In this document: piece after piece, positions 1-9,049 of the stretch
Numbering within the stretch: the first letter of the stretch is position 1
Layout: every line of letters begins with the position of its first letter
Origin: Gammaproteobacteria bacterium
GTDB taxonomy: Bacteria; Pseudomonadota; Gammaproteobacteria; Competibacterales; Competibacteraceae
Assembly (NCBI GenBank): GCA_024235035.1
Contig: JACKNE010000013.1
Coordinates: 109,153-173,152, forward strand
Reading direction: 5' to 3'
Length of the DNA stretch: 64,000 nt
Notes under the pieces: generated by a model
The model's input: the letters and a program-made list of their open reading frames with translations, nothing else
Told to the model about the DNA's origin: nothing
Databases searched by the model: none
Position numbers and translations under genes: made by a program

Positions 1-771
1 CGCCCAGGCACAAACGGTCGCCGCCGCTGAATCGTGGGCGTCCAGCACCAGCATGTGTTCACCGACCAGATCCCCCAACACCGCTTGGGATTGCCCTGTC
101 GCTACGACACGACCCTCGCGCAAGACCAGCAACTCGTCTGACAGGCGCTCGGCCTCATCCATGTAGTGGGTGGTCAGGACGATCCCCAACCCCTCTCGCC
201 GCAGCGTATCGACCAATTCCCAGACCTCCAAACGCGCCTGCGGGTCCAGTCCCGTAGTTGGTTCGTCCAGAAACAGCAGCTGTGGCGCATGAATCAAGGC
301 CCGGGCGATCATCAGCCGACGCCGATAGCCGCCGGAAAGGCTATCCGGTTTGGCGTTCGCATAGCGGTGCAAGCCAAAGCGTTCGAGCAATGCCGTCACC
401 CGCGCTTTCACCCCTGACGGTCGTGGACGAAAATAGCGACTCATCTGCTCCAGATTGCCACGCACGGTAAAATCCGTGTCGAAAGTGTCATCTTGGGTGC
501 AGACGCCCACCCGCCGAGCGGCTGCCTCGGGGTCAACGCGCCGATCGATTCCAGCTACGCGAATGGTACCGGCATCGGGCTGCAGGAAACCGTAGCACAT
601 CCGCAGGGTCGTCGTCTTGCCGGCCCCGTTGGCGCCCAGCAGGCCGACGACTTGACCGGCCTGGCAACGCAAACCAACGTCATCGACGACCCGGCGGCCC
701 GCAAACTGTTTGCTGAGACCGGTCGCCAGTAAAACGGGTTCGTCCGGGGAATTGAGATCGTAAGTATGCAT
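1..771 (-). CDS. ABC transporter ATP-binding protein (DrrA/NodI type), C-terminus cut by window edge
   Basis: This is the ATPase subunit of an ABC exporter; it would energise a separate membrane permease that should lie beyond the left edge. Reading from the ATG at 771, 257 codons are open to base 1. The visible protein has a Walker A motif (GANGAGKTT, about residues 46-54), a signature LSGGYRRR, Walker B LLFLDEP and an H-loop region (TTHYMDEAERL). The order and the LSGGYRRR signature match DrrA/NodI-like drug or polysaccharide exporters. The substrate cannot be told. The stop codon and any partner gene are outside the window. Confidence 0.9.
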   Translation of the reverse strand, partial: MHTYDLNSPDEPVLLATGLSKQFAGRRVVDDVGLRCQAGQVVGLLGANGAGKTTTLRMCYGFLQPDAGTIRVAGIDRRVDPEAAARRVGVCTQDDTFDTDFTVRGNLEQMSRYFRPRPSGVKARVTALLERFGLHRYANAKPDSLSGGYRRRLMIARALIHAPQLLFLDEPTTGLDPQARLEVWELVDTLRREGLGIVLTTHYMDEAERLSDELLVLREGRVVATGQSQAVLGDLVGEHMLVLDAHDSAAATVCAWA

Positions 772-889
772 CGGTAACAGTCATACCATTTCTTGATGGA
801 CATCGTGTTATACACCATTAAGACCATATATGGCACGCACCTTGCTAAATTTTTGCGATCCACGCCCTATTCACCTTGAGAAATACGCC

Positions 890-1129
890 ATGCTGAAAAC
901 AATCGCTATTGTTCCGACTCCGCATATGATCGAGTTGCTGGAACTCATCGAGCTGGCGAATCGGTACGATGCCGAATCGCGTCTGGTCGATTACCTCCAC
1001 CAGTGTCGCCGCACTGGCTACGAACCGCCTCCCGAATTGCTGGAGTTAGCGCGTGACCATATTGCGAATAAACGCCGACCGGTGACCCCTTGCGTCGGTT
1101 TCCGCCCGGCGCTAGCGACACAATGTTGA
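890..1129 (+). CDS. small hypothetical protein, 79 aa
   Basis: I do not recognise this family. The ATG at 890 starts a 79-residue acidic, leucine/glutamate-rich N-terminal half (LLELIELANRY, YLHQCRRTGYEPPPELLELA) that looks helical and protein-like, followed by a basic tail. An upstream in-frame ATG at 830 would add 20 residues, but those look like untranslated leader sequence. It stands alone, divergent from the ABC ATPase. No domain, signal peptide or membrane segment is visible. The composition favours a real gene, but there is no strong ribosome binding site. Confidence 0.4.
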   Translation: MLKTIAIVPTPHMIELLELIELANRYDAESRLVDYLHQCRRTGYEPPPELLELARDHIANKRRPVTPCVGFRPALATQC

Positions 1130-1438
1130 TCCTAACGAACCCCAACATAGCTCGACAGGACTCCGGCAGTCACCCCAAACGATGACAACCTCCTCTTTCA
1201 TCGAATCAGGCTGACCCAGCGCCCCACTTTGGTGACGGCAAGGCATTTGTTCGCAGTCAGCTCATTTTAAGTGGGCTGGCATGACTCTCCTGATCCAATC
1301 TGGACCGGAGGGCCATGTTCTATCTACGCGGCATAGAGATACGAAATTGGAGTCCTTAGTGCGATATCCAAGTGTTAGGACGCTACTCTTCCTTTTCGGC
1401 ATCCTCACTTCGGCCACCACGCCACACGATTATCCCCT
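1130..1438. other. intergenic stretch, nothing recognised
   Basis: About 309 bases between the small ORF and the glycerate kinase gene. I see no convincing ORF, repeat, hairpin with a T-run, or operator palindrome. It probably holds the promoter of the kinase gene, but no clear -35/-10 pair stands out. Confidence 0.5.
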
Positions 1439-2575
1439 ATGAAAATCGTACTTGCTCCTAATGCACTCAAGGGTTGTTTGACCGCTAGCCAGGCGACGCT
1501 GGCCATGGCGCGCGGCGTCGCCCGAGCCTGCCCGAATTGTGAGATCGCGCAGGTTCCCGTCGCCGACGGCGGCGATGGGCTAGCCGACGTGCTAATCAAT
1601 GCCCTGAACGGTAAAGCGCATACCGTCACCGTCACCGGCCCGCGTGGCGATCCTGTGTCAGCTATGTTCTGCCATGTACCCGCGCGGCGGCTAGCGGCTA
1701 TTGAGATGGCGACCGCCAGCGGCCTGGCACTGTTGCCCCGAGACCGGTTCAATCCCATGCTGACCACCACGCTTGGTACGGGTGAACTGATCTCAGCGGC
1801 TCTGGATCTAGAGATTTCCCATCTGGTGGTCGGTATCGGCGGCAGCGCCACCAACGACGGCGGCATTGGCATGGCCGCAGCGCTGGGCGCGCGCTTCCTG
1901 GATAGGGGCGGGGCACCAGTCGAACCGGTAGGTGGCGTGCTGGGGAGCATCGAACGCATCGATCTCGGTGGCCTCGATCCACGGTTGGTCGGGCTGCGGG
2001 TGGAAGCGATCTGCGACGTGAATAATCCACTGCTGGGTGAACGCGGTGCGGCCTGCGTCTATGCGCCCCAGAAAGGCGCTACGCCCGAACAGGTGCGAGT
2101 GCTGGATGCCGGACTGGCCCATCTAGCGGCGGTGATCGAACGCGATCTCGGTCTGGACGTGCGCGAGCTACCGGGTGCTGGCGCAGCCGGCGGCCTGGGC
2201 GCAGGCTTGAAAGCTTTTCTCAACGCTGAACTGCGGCGCGGCGTCGATCTGGTACTGGATCTGACCGGCTTGGACGAGCACTTGCATGGCGCGGATCTGG
2301 TGTTGACCGCCGAAGGCCAGATCGATTTTCAAACCACCTTCGGCAAGGCTCCGGCAGGCGTAGCCGAACGCGCCCGCGCGCGCGGCATACCCTGTCTGGC
2401 TATCGCTGGCAGCGTCGGCAGCGGGCTGGAATCCCTGTACGAACGGGGCATCGACGCGGTACTCAGCCTGTGTCCGGGTCCGCTGAGCCTGGAGCAAGCG
2501 ATGGTGGCTGGTAGCGATTACCTGGCTGCCGCCGCCGAACAGGCGGTGCGTATTTTCCTGGCGGGTCGTCGCTAA
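1439..2575 (+). CDS. garK: glycerate kinase (GarK/GlxK family)
   Basis: Glycerate kinase phosphorylates D-glycerate with ATP, feeding glyoxylate- or glucarate-derived carbon into lower glycolysis. The 378-residue length and the N-terminus KIVLAPNALKGCLTA match the GarK-type family, as do the PVADGGDG motif (about residue 40), the VGIGGSATNDGG glycine loop (about 133) and the C-terminal TAEGQIDFQTTFGKAP segment (about 290). The ATG at 1439 puts the conserved MKIVLAPNA at the very start. It stands alone on this strand with no glyoxylate-pathway neighbours, so its role is inferred from family alone. Confidence 0.9.
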   Translation: MKIVLAPNALKGCLTASQATLAMARGVARACPNCEIAQVPVADGGDGLADVLINALNGKAHTVTVTGPRGDPVSAMFCHVPARRLAAIEMATASGLALLPRDRFNPMLTTTLGTGELISAALDLEISHLVVGIGGSATNDGGIGMAAALGARFLDRGGAPVEPVGGVLGSIERIDLGGLDPRLVGLRVEAICDVNNPLLGERGAACVYAPQKGATPEQVRVLDAGLAHLAAVIERDLGLDVRELPGAGAAGGLGAGLKAFLNAELRRGVDLVLDLTGLDEHLHGADLVLTAEGQIDFQTTFGKAPAGVAERARARGIPCLAIAGSVGSGLESLYERGIDAVLSLCPGPLSLEQAMVAGSDYLAAAAEQAVRIFLAGRR

Positions 2576-2620
2576 CCCAACAGCGGGCTCGCCCCGCTTC
2601 CAGCGCCTTGGCTGCCGCTC

Positions 2621-2674
2621 GTTACCCAATGGCCGCACCAGAATACAGTTACCCAATGGCCGCACCAGAATACA
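2621..2674. repeat. perfect 27-bp tandem duplication
   Basis: The 27-base unit starting GTTACCCAATGG occurs twice head-to-tail without mismatch (2621-2647 and 2648-2674), in the gap between glycerate kinase and ggt. It lies just before the likely ggt promoter region. It may be a slippage product with no function. Confidence 0.85.
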
Positions 2675-2754
2675 GGTAGCGCTTTTTCTCCGCGACTACA
2701 CTTATTTTGGAGAGACGATTTATCAACACCTTACACCATGCCAGGAGCTCTACC

Positions 2755-4518
2755 ATGAATAACACCGGCGCTTTCCAGCGCTTAATAGTGCTGTTGCCGA
2801 CGACTCGTCTGGCCACAGGCTTCGCGTTGTTATGCACCTTGATGGTCGCTACGCCTTCTCTTGCGCAGGAAGCCATCCTGGAGGGAGATCGCAGTATTCC
2901 CGCCGAGGCGAAGAACGGCATGGTGGTGACCAGCCATTATCTGGCAACGGATGAGGCCCTGAAGGTACTAGAGCAAGGAGGCAACGCCGTCGATGCAGCC
3001 GTTACCGCAGCATTTACGCTGGCGGTGACCCAGCCGCGGTCCGGCAATATCGGAGGCGGCGGATTCATGCTCATCTCCTCCGAACAGAAAAACGAAGTGG
3101 TGGCTATCGACTATCGCGAAAAAGCCCCAGCTGCGGCCAGCCGTGACATGTTTCTTGGGGCGGATGGCAATGCAGATGAAGAACTGAGCCGCTATTCGCA
3201 CAAGTCGGCTGGAGTTCCCGGCACCGTGGCTGGGCTGGCGCTGGCGCTGGAGAAGTACGGCACCCTGTCTTTGGCAAAGGCGCTGGAACCTGCGATCAGA
3301 TTGGCGCAAGAGGGATTCATCGTACCGGTTCGTTTCAGCGACGGGATCAAGAGTGCCGCCGACCGATTGCAGAAACACGAGTCGAGCCGCAAGGTTTTCT
3401 TCAAGCCCGATGGCAGTCACTATCAGCCGGGAGATCGCTTCGTGCAGAAAGATCTGGCGGCAACCCTCAAGCGGATCGCGGAGCAGGGCAGCGAGGGCTT
3501 TTACCAGGGCCGCACCGCCGATCTCATCGTCGCAGAGATGAAGCGCGGAGGCGGATTGATTACCCTTGATGATCTCAAACACTACCAACCAGCTATCCGT
3601 CAGCCGGTGCATGGCAACTACCGGGGTTACGACATCTTCTCGATGGGTCCACCCAGCTCTGGAGGCACCCATATCATTCAAATCCTCAATATTCTGGAGG
3701 GGTTCCCGATAGGGTGGACCGGACATAACTCGGCAGAAACCATTCATCTGATGGCGGAGGCGATGGCGCGCGCTTACGCCGACCGCTCCAAGTATCTGGG
3801 CGACTCGGATTTCGTGCAGGTGCCTATTCAGGGGTTGACCTCCAAAGCCTATGCGGAAAAGCTGCGCCGCACCATCCATCGGGGACGGGCGACCGCCAGT
3901 GCAACCCTGCTGCCGGGTGATCCCGCACCCTACGAGAGCAACGAAACCACCCACTTTTCCATCGTGGATAAATTCGGTAACGCGGTCTCTAACACCTACA
4001 CGATCAACTTCAGCTATGGCTCCCATATCGTGGTCGATGGCGCCGGCTTCCTGCTCAATAACGAGATGGATGACTTCAGCGCGAAGCCAGGCGTGGCGAA
4101 TGCTTACGGACTGATCAGTGATGAGGCCAACCAGATTGAGCCGAACAAACGGATGCTCAGCTCGATGTCCCCAACCATCGTCAAACAAGGTGGTAAAAAT
4201 TTCCTGGTCACCGGCAGTCCTGGAGGATCACGCATCATCACCACCACGCTGCAGGTGCTGCTGAACGTGATCGATCATCACCTGAATATCCAGGCGGCGG
4301 TTAGTGCGCCCAGGATACACCATCAATGGTTGCCGGATGAGATCCGGATAGAAGAAGGCATTAGTCCGGATACGGTGCGGCTACTGGAAGGCATGGGACA
4401 TACGGTGACGCGCCAAGCGGCGATGGGTGCTAGCCAGAGCATCCTGGTGAGTAGTGACGGTACTAAGTATGGTGGCGCAGATCCACGCCGCAGCACTTCC
4501 TCGGCCAAAGGCTTCTGA
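2755..4518 (+). CDS. ggt: gamma-glutamyltransferase, periplasmic
   Basis: GGT cleaves gamma-glutamyl bonds of glutathione and related peptides in the periplasm. The precursor is 587 aa, a usual length. A signal peptide runs through about residue 38 and ends near SLAQEA. The enzyme is made as one chain that self-cleaves before a threonine; the expected site is the first Thr of TTHFSIVD (T398). The oxyanion/glycine motif GSPGGSRI follows at about residue 483. I place the start at 2755, where an AGGAG sits 8-9 bases upstream. An in-frame ATG at 2707 would add a non-signal-like N-terminus. It has no operon partner. Key residues look intact, so it should be active. Confidence 0.93.
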   Translation: MNNTGAFQRLIVLLPTTRLATGFALLCTLMVATPSLAQEAILEGDRSIPAEAKNGMVVTSHYLATDEALKVLEQGGNAVDAAVTAAFTLAVTQPRSGNIGGGGFMLISSEQKNEVVAIDYREKAPAAASRDMFLGADGNADEELSRYSHKSAGVPGTVAGLALALEKYGTLSLAKALEPAIRLAQEGFIVPVRFSDGIKSAADRLQKHESSRKVFFKPDGSHYQPGDRFVQKDLAATLKRIAEQGSEGFYQGRTADLIVAEMKRGGGLITLDDLKHYQPAIRQPVHGNYRGYDIFSMGPPSSGGTHIIQILNILEGFPIGWTGHNSAETIHLMAEAMARAYADRSKYLGDSDFVQVPIQGLTSKAYAEKLRRTIHRGRATASATLLPGDPAPYESNETTHFSIVDKFGNAVSNTYTINFSYGSHIVVDGAGFLLNNEMDDFSAKPGVANAYGLISDEANQIEPNKRMLSSMSPTIVKQGGKNFLVTGSPGGSRIITTTLQVLLNVIDHHLNIQAAVSAPRIHHQWLPDEIRIEEGISPDTVRLLEGMGHTVTRQAAMGASQSILVSSDGTKYGGADPRRSTSSAKGF

Positions 4519-4688
4519 TCCGGCGGGATCATGAGCAACCAAGCCTGACCGTGGATGATCTTGACCCGGAACGCGCGACCACTGGCGAGTGGTCGTCCGA
4601 CGATCGAAGCTGATCCTCTACGGCTGGACATTCATCGCCATCCGCTCCGCGGTGCAGGATGGCCCAACCCAAAGGAACCTCTTGCAGC

Positions 4689-5522
4689 ATGGCCACTCCC
4701 CAACACTTGCTGGTTATCGACCTAGAAACCCGACCCGACGCTGCAATCTTGCCAGCGAACTGTGACCCTGAAACTTTTCCCAAGCCGATTCAGCACGAAA
4801 TCGTCACACTGGGTTTCCTGCTGGCGCGGATCGAGCGCGATGGCGAGCGGGAACGTTACCTGATCCGCAAACTGGGTTCGGCCAGCATCGCCGACCGGGG
4901 CGAGCGGGAAATCCTGACCGGATTCTGGCAGATGATCGATAAACAAAGGCCGCGCGTGGTGACTTGGAATGGGCGCAGTTTTGACGCCGCCGTTCTCAAG
5001 CAACGATCACTGATCCACGGACTGACCGCTTTCAACTGGCATCGGAGCGATCCGCGCTTCGGTTACGACTATCGCTACGAATCCAACTGGCACTGCGACC
5101 TAATGGACGTACTCAGCGATTTCGGCGCTTCACCACGCCTGGGATTGGATGAAGCCGCCCAGGCGTTGGGTCTGCCGGGCAAATGGAATGGTCATGGAGA
5201 AAACGTGGCGGAGCAGGCAGCCGCTGGCGACTATGCCGCCATCGACCGGTATTGCGAAGGTGACGTTCTCAATACTTACCTGCTCTATTTGCGCTGGGCG
5301 TATTTCACCACCCGGCTCAGCGTGCATGGTCACAATACCAGCGTGCAAAATTTACTGGATTATCTTGTAGCGGGCCAGGAACAACATCCGCATTGGGGCG
5401 AGTTCGCCGAACGCTGGCAGGCCAGCGCCAGGCCCTGCCCGGTCTTCATCCCCGAGGTGTGCAACGAACCAGAGCCGCAACCGCCGACGTCGCATCTACG
5501 CAGCGAGGATGTGTTGCCGTAG
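4689..5522 (+). CDS. predicted 3'-5' exonuclease of the PolB-like exonuclease family
   Basis: A 277-residue protein of the stand-alone DnaQ-like exonucleases related to the proofreading domain of family B polymerases. The N-terminus HLLVIDLETRPD carries the DxE metal-binding pair (Exo I). The middle has VVTWNGRSFDAAVLKQRS (Exo II, N-G-x-x-F-D), and the C-terminal third has YCEGDVLNTYLLYLRW (Exo III-type D). The likely substrate is DNA, but the biological role of the family is not well defined. The start at 4689 is chosen because an AAGGAA lies upstream and the DxE motif then falls at the expected distance; 4659 is possible. Confidence 0.8.
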   Translation: MATPQHLLVIDLETRPDAAILPANCDPETFPKPIQHEIVTLGFLLARIERDGERERYLIRKLGSASIADRGEREILTGFWQMIDKQRPRVVTWNGRSFDAAVLKQRSLIHGLTAFNWHRSDPRFGYDYRYESNWHCDLMDVLSDFGASPRLGLDEAAQALGLPGKWNGHGENVAEQAAAGDYAAIDRYCEGDVLNTYLLYLRWAYFTTRLSVHGHNTSVQNLLDYLVAGQEQHPHWGEFAERWQASARPCPVFIPEVCNEPEPQPPTSHLRSEDVLP

Positions 5523-5546
5523 TGCTGGCGGGCGGGTGCGAGTCCG

Positions 5547-6212
5547 CTACAACACCTGCCAATGGGTCTGGTACAGGGGGCGAACCGGCGGTGTGGCGTC
5601 GGTGGTGGGCTGCATGCTCACCCATAAGGCGCCTTGAACCGGTCGCGGCATACCAGCAGGCAGAGACAGGATGCGGGCATCGCCCTGGTCGGGCAACACC
5701 CCCAACATCGTCGGTGGCTGGTCGCTGGCCTTCAACCATAGAAGACATCGCTGGTCAGCAGGCATATCCATCGCCCGCAAGCTGTTGACATGCAATCGGC
5801 CATCGTCGGCCAGCGCCACGGTCCACAGCACATCACGATTAGGGTCACGGATCGCCGCGAAAGACAAACCTGCTTCAGGCGGCGCCCATTGGGGCGCCAA
5901 GGCCACAACTGCCGCCAATACGCCGGCCAGGGCTAGGCCACGCCAGAGGGCTAGGCTGTTCCACCACGAATGGCGCGGCTTAACGGGAAACAGCCGCCGT
6001 TCGAGAGCACGCCAAACAGCGGGAGGTGGTGGTTCGGTCGCACTCGCGGCAGCCAGCCGGTTCAAACGACGCTCCCAATCACTCACCGCCCGACGCAACG
6101 TCGGATGTGCCGGCAACAGATTTTCAAAACGACGCCGCGCTGCGCCGTGCAGGGTGCCGAGCACATATTCGGCGGCAAGTGCGTCGCACAACGGGGGGTA
6201 ATGCAGGTTCAT
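5547..6212 (-). CDS. anti-sigma factor, RskA/COG5343 type
   Basis: A 221-residue membrane-anchored anti-sigma factor that should hold the partner ECF sigma factor encoded 6 bases upstream. The N-terminal cytoplasmic part (residues 1-70) has the typical helical segment AAEYVLGTLHGAARRRFE. One transmembrane helix lies around residues 88-108 (LALWRGLALAGVLAAVVALA). The C-terminal half is periplasmic and resembles the RskA C-terminal domain. No zinc-binding HxxxCxxC is present. It is the last gene of a five-gene minus-strand run (bufA-bufB-bufC-sigma-anti-sigma), suggesting that it responds to the same stress as the bufferin genes. The signal is unknown. Confidence 0.82.
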   Translation of the reverse strand: MNLHYPPLCDALAAEYVLGTLHGAARRRFENLLPAHPTLRRAVSDWERRLNRLAAASATEPPPPAVWRALERRLFPVKPRHSWWNSLALWRGLALAGVLAAVVALAPQWAPPEAGLSFAAIRDPNRDVLWTVALADDGRLHVNSLRAMDMPADQRCLLWLKASDQPPTMLGVLPDQGDARILSLPAGMPRPVQGALWVSMQPTTDATPPVRPLYQTHWQVL

Positions 6213-6218
6213 GATGAT

Positions 6219-6770
6219 TCATTCCCCCAGGCAGGTTTTCAGACGTTGCAGGCTGCGCCGGACCCAGGCTTTGACCGTGCCCAGTGGTCGGTCCAATCGC
6301 TGAGCGATAGCGTCGTGAGTGAGTCCTTCGTAATAAGCCAGCAATACGGCGCGGCGCGGTTCTGGGTCGAGGATTTCCAGACAGCGGGTCAACTGGGTTT
6401 CACCCTGTTCCGCGTGCAATCGTTCCTCGGGACCCAGCCCTGTATCGATCAATAAGGCCCAACCTTCCTCGCTCAGTTCCCCTCGCCGGCGCTGATCGCC
6501 ACGCCGCGATCGGTCGATGGCCAAGCGACGGACAATCGCGCCCATCCAGGTCAGCGGCTGGCCGAGATGCTGCCGGTAGTCGCCCGCCCGCTGCCAGATA
6601 CGGACAAAACTTTCTTGCAGCAGATCTGCCGCCAATTCGCGGTCTCGGGTCACGCCCAGTAACAAACCGTATAGCTTCGGCGCGGCCTGCTGGTACAACG
6701 CCTCAAAGGCGCGCCGGTCATTCAATGCGCAACGGGCCAGCAAATCAGCCAGTGAATCAGGAGATGCCAT
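6219..6770 (-). CDS. ECF RNA polymerase sigma factor (SigK-like)
   Basis: A 183-residue ECF sigma factor. Region 2 lies in residues 15-85 (ADLLQESFVRIWQRAGDY, then TWMGAIVRRLAIDRSRR). Region 4 with its helix-turn-helix is at about 125-180 (YEGLTHDAIAQRLDRPLGTV). It directs polymerase to stress promoters when freed from the anti-sigma factor encoded next. Its position behind the BufABC genes (88-base gap to bufC) suggests that it controls, and may be co-transcribed with, the bufferin cluster. An ECF link is known for some DUF2282/DUF692 operons. I could not find a shared promoter motif by eye. Confidence 0.88.
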   Translation of the reverse strand: MASPDSLADLLARCALNDRRAFEALYQQAAPKLYGLLLGVTRDRELAADLLQESFVRIWQRAGDYRQHLGQPLTWMGAIVRRLAIDRSRRGDQRRRGELSEEGWALLIDTGLGPEERLHAEQGETQLTRCLEILDPEPRRAVLLAYYEGLTHDAIAQRLDRPLGTVKAWVRRSLQRLKTCLGE

Positions 6771-6857
6771 GATGGATGCTCACACCAGGGTAGGCCGCCA
6801 ACCTGTGGTGTCCATGCGCGGTAAGACGCCAATGACATTTATGACACAGGTCTGGGA

Positions 6858-7637
6858 TTACAAAGCACCCATTATAGGCGGTCCCAGCGCTCTTTCATTC
6901 AGCCAACATGCCAGCGCTCTGCTCAGATCGAAGGTCGGATCTCGCTGGAGCGCCGCCTCGGCGGCTTCAGCCAGCGGTCGCTGGGTGGCGAACGCTTTGA
7001 GCAAGGTCAATTCGCCGATGGTTAGCTCGCGCTGATGAACCACCCCGTCCCGACGCCAGATCATGACCCTTTCGGCCTGTTGGAGATCGATGGTTTCCAA
7101 CAGGTCTCCTTCGGATTGATGCGCGGTCCAGATAGCGTGGATCGGCCAAGCCGATTCTAGCCACTGGGTCGCAGGATGCACCGAGATGCGCAAACTGGCC
7201 AATTGGTCTGCTGGAATCGCCGCCAGCCGATCCGGCGTCAGCGACTCACCTTCAGCAGCGAACAGCGCCTCGTTGCGCGCCCATTCCAACCGCGCCACAT
7301 CCGCCAGCCAGGGCAGTTCCGCCAGAGGTCGGAAATTCGCCAAAAAATCTGTAAAATCATGGCCGTAAGCATACAGTATCGGTTGTTGCGGCGGGCGCTC
7401 CGCGATGAAGGTCAAGGTCGTGGCGGTAAAACACTCGGTGCCGATCAGTTGCCGGACCACGGGAAATGCAGCTTCCAGCACACTCAACAAGGCATGGCGG
7501 ACATTGTTGCGATAGACCGCCAGGCGGCGTCCGCGCTGTTCCGGCGGGTCGGCCAGCAACCCGGACAGCGCCGGATCGGAACCGCTGGCCGACAGCAGCA
7601 TGCGCTGCATCTGAGTTTGCAATTCAGCCAGCCGCAT
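6858..7637 (-). CDS. BufC/HvfC-type protein (DUF2063), cluster 1
   Basis: A 259-residue protein of the DUF2063 family (putative DNA-binding domain family), now described as the recruitment partner of the MNIO enzyme BufB in bufferin maturation. The N-terminus LQTQMQRMLLS and the segment LAVYRNNVRHALLSVLEAAFPVVRQLIG (read in two parts, about residues 38-66) are the family hallmark. The start overlaps the end of bufB by 14 bases, which implies translational coupling. A paralogue with the same neighbours lies at 21517-22299. It is expected to bind the BufA precursor and present it to BufB. No signal peptide, so cytoplasmic. Confidence 0.85.
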   Translation of the reverse strand: MRLAELQTQMQRMLLSASGSDPALSGLLADPPEQRGRRLAVYRNNVRHALLSVLEAAFPVVRQLIGTECFTATTLTFIAERPPQQPILYAYGHDFTDFLANFRPLAELPWLADVARLEWARNEALFAAEGESLTPDRLAAIPADQLASLRISVHPATQWLESAWPIHAIWTAHQSEGDLLETIDLQQAERVMIWRRDGVVHQRELTIGELTLLKAFATQRPLAEAAEAALQRDPTFDLSRALACWLNERALGPPIMGAL

Positions 7638-8484
7638 CGGTCACCTCCTGTAGATAGCGTTCCGCCCGCTCCGCCTCAGCCAGCAGTATCGGCAATTCTG
7701 GGATATCGGTGTCCCATTCCATCAGCACCGGGCAGGGACCGGTCCGGCGTAAGGTGGCGGCGAGCAGCGCCCAAACCGCTTCGGCGACTGGAGAACCGTG
7801 GTCGTCGATCAGCAATTCGCCCCAGGAGGTGGCGACACGGGCATGGCCGGCAATATGAATCTCACCGATCGCCTCCAGCGGCAGTGCATCCAGCATGGCC
7901 CATGCGTCGCCGCCGTGGTTGACGGCGCTAACATAAAGGTTATTGACATCCAGCAACAGACCGCAGCCGGTGCGATGCACCAGTTCGCTGAGAAAAGCGG
8001 CTTCGTCCCAGTCGGTGTGCTGGAAGCGCAGATAAGTAGACGGGTTTTCCACCAGCAGGCGCCGACCCAGCGCCTCCTGCGCCTGATCGATGTTGGCGGC
8101 GACGAGGGTCAACGCTTCATCGGTATAGGGCAGCGGCAGCAAATCGGCCAGAAAACGCCCATCCGGGGCCGTGGACCAGGCTAGATGTTCGGAGATCGCC
8201 TCCGGTTCCAGTCGGTCGTATAAACCCCGCAACCGCGCCAGATGCGTTGCGTCCAACCCGCCTGCCGATCCCAGCGACAAACCCACCCCGTGGCAACTCA
8301 GCGGATAATCGCCGCGTAATTGTTCCAGGGCCGCCAAGCGGGGGCCACCGGGGGCGAGGTAGTTTTCACTATGGATTTCCAGCCATGCCACCGGTTGGGG
8401 TGTAGCCAGGAATGCCGGCAAGTGGGGATGACGCAGGCCAATGCCGGCCTGGGCCGGCAGTGTGGCGCGGTTGCGGGTAAACAT
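7624..8484 (-). CDS. BufB/HvfB multinuclear non-haem iron oxidase (DUF692), cluster 1
   Basis: A 286-residue MNIO (DUF692) TIM-barrel enzyme. It begins with GIGLRHPHLPAFL, and has WLEIHSENYL (about residue 35), LSCHGVGLSLGS (about 63), SEHLAW (about 97), LLLDVNNLYVSA (about 175) and EIHIAGH (about 205). The His/Asp/Glu residues in these motifs bind the iron cluster in the family. BufB is known to modify cysteines of the BufA precursor into thiooxazole-type metal ligands. It lies 27 bases after bufA and overlaps bufC. The metal and the exact product here are inferred from the family. Confidence 0.88.
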   Translation of the reverse strand: MFTRNRATLPAQAGIGLRHPHLPAFLATPQPVAWLEIHSENYLAPGGPRLAALEQLRGDYPLSCHGVGLSLGSAGGLDATHLARLRGLYDRLEPEAISEHLAWSTAPDGRFLADLLPLPYTDEALTLVAANIDQAQEALGRRLLVENPSTYLRFQHTDWDEAAFLSELVHRTGCGLLLDVNNLYVSAVNHGGDAWAMLDALPLEAIGEIHIAGHARVATSWGELLIDDHGSPVAEAVWALLAATLRRTGPCPVLMEWDTDIPELPILLAEAERAERYLQEVTDAAG

Positions 8485-8511
8485 CGACGTATCAATCAGC
8501 TCGCAACCGGT

Positions 8512-8805
8512 TTAGCCATGCCCGGCTGGCTTGCCCATGCCCTTAAACGCTTCCAACTTGCCGCCCATCTGCTCACAAGTGCCCTTGGCGGCATATTTCC
8601 AGTCTTGACCATCGTAGTCAGACGCCGATTGCCCGGAACAGGCGTGGGTGCCCGCCGCGCTGGCGCAGTCGTTCTCACCGGCTTTGCTGACGCCGTAACA
8701 TTTTTCCTTACCACCCTCGGCGGCAAACACCGGGCTGGCGGCGAGACCCAGGGCGCCAGCGACGGCGGCGGCGAGTGCGATCTGGTTGAAAGCGGTCTTG
8801 ACCAT
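8512..8805 (-). CDS. BufA1 bufferin precursor (DUF2282), cluster 1
   Basis: A 97-residue exported RiPP-type precursor. A signal peptide covers residues 1-29 (cleavage near PVFAAEGG). The mature part has four cysteines, C36 (KCYG), C47 (GENDC), C56 (HACSG) and C77 (KGTC), in the spacing of BufA1/DUF2282 proteins. In known bufferins the central cysteines are modified by BufB to chelate copper in the periplasm. An AGAGGAAG ribosome site precedes the ATG at 8805. The gene heads the run bufA-bufB-bufC-sigma-anti-sigma. Compared with the cluster 2 paralogue, it has a longer glycine/aspartate-rich tail ending in GMGKPAGHG. Confidence 0.88.
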   Translation of the reverse strand: MVKTAFNQIALAAAVAGALGLAASPVFAAEGGKEKCYGVSKAGENDCASAAGTHACSGQSASDYDGQDWKYAAKGTCEQMGGKLEAFKGMGKPAGHG

Positions 8806-9049
8806 GATGAATCTTCCTCTGCAATGGTGTTGAAAAAAGGTTGTCGGTGTCGGAATAGTCCGGCTGACAAATTTAGCTTACGTAGGAAATGTGGCTTTAG
8901 ATGCAGCGTGCGGAAAAAAAGTTGATTCTTTTACTGGGGTATTATGGCGGCGGAATGCGAATTCAAAAGCAAGAGTCGGAGTGTTTTATCGGTGCGTAAA
9001 GTCCAAGCTGACCGAGTCATTCGAGAGAAACCGAAGCAGGTAGACAACT

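Noticed and set aside
2968..4188. 406-codon open frame on the minus strand over ggt
   Set aside because: Lies wholly inside a clear gamma-glutamyltransferase gene; the translation has no recognisable domain and exists because of GC-rich codon use.
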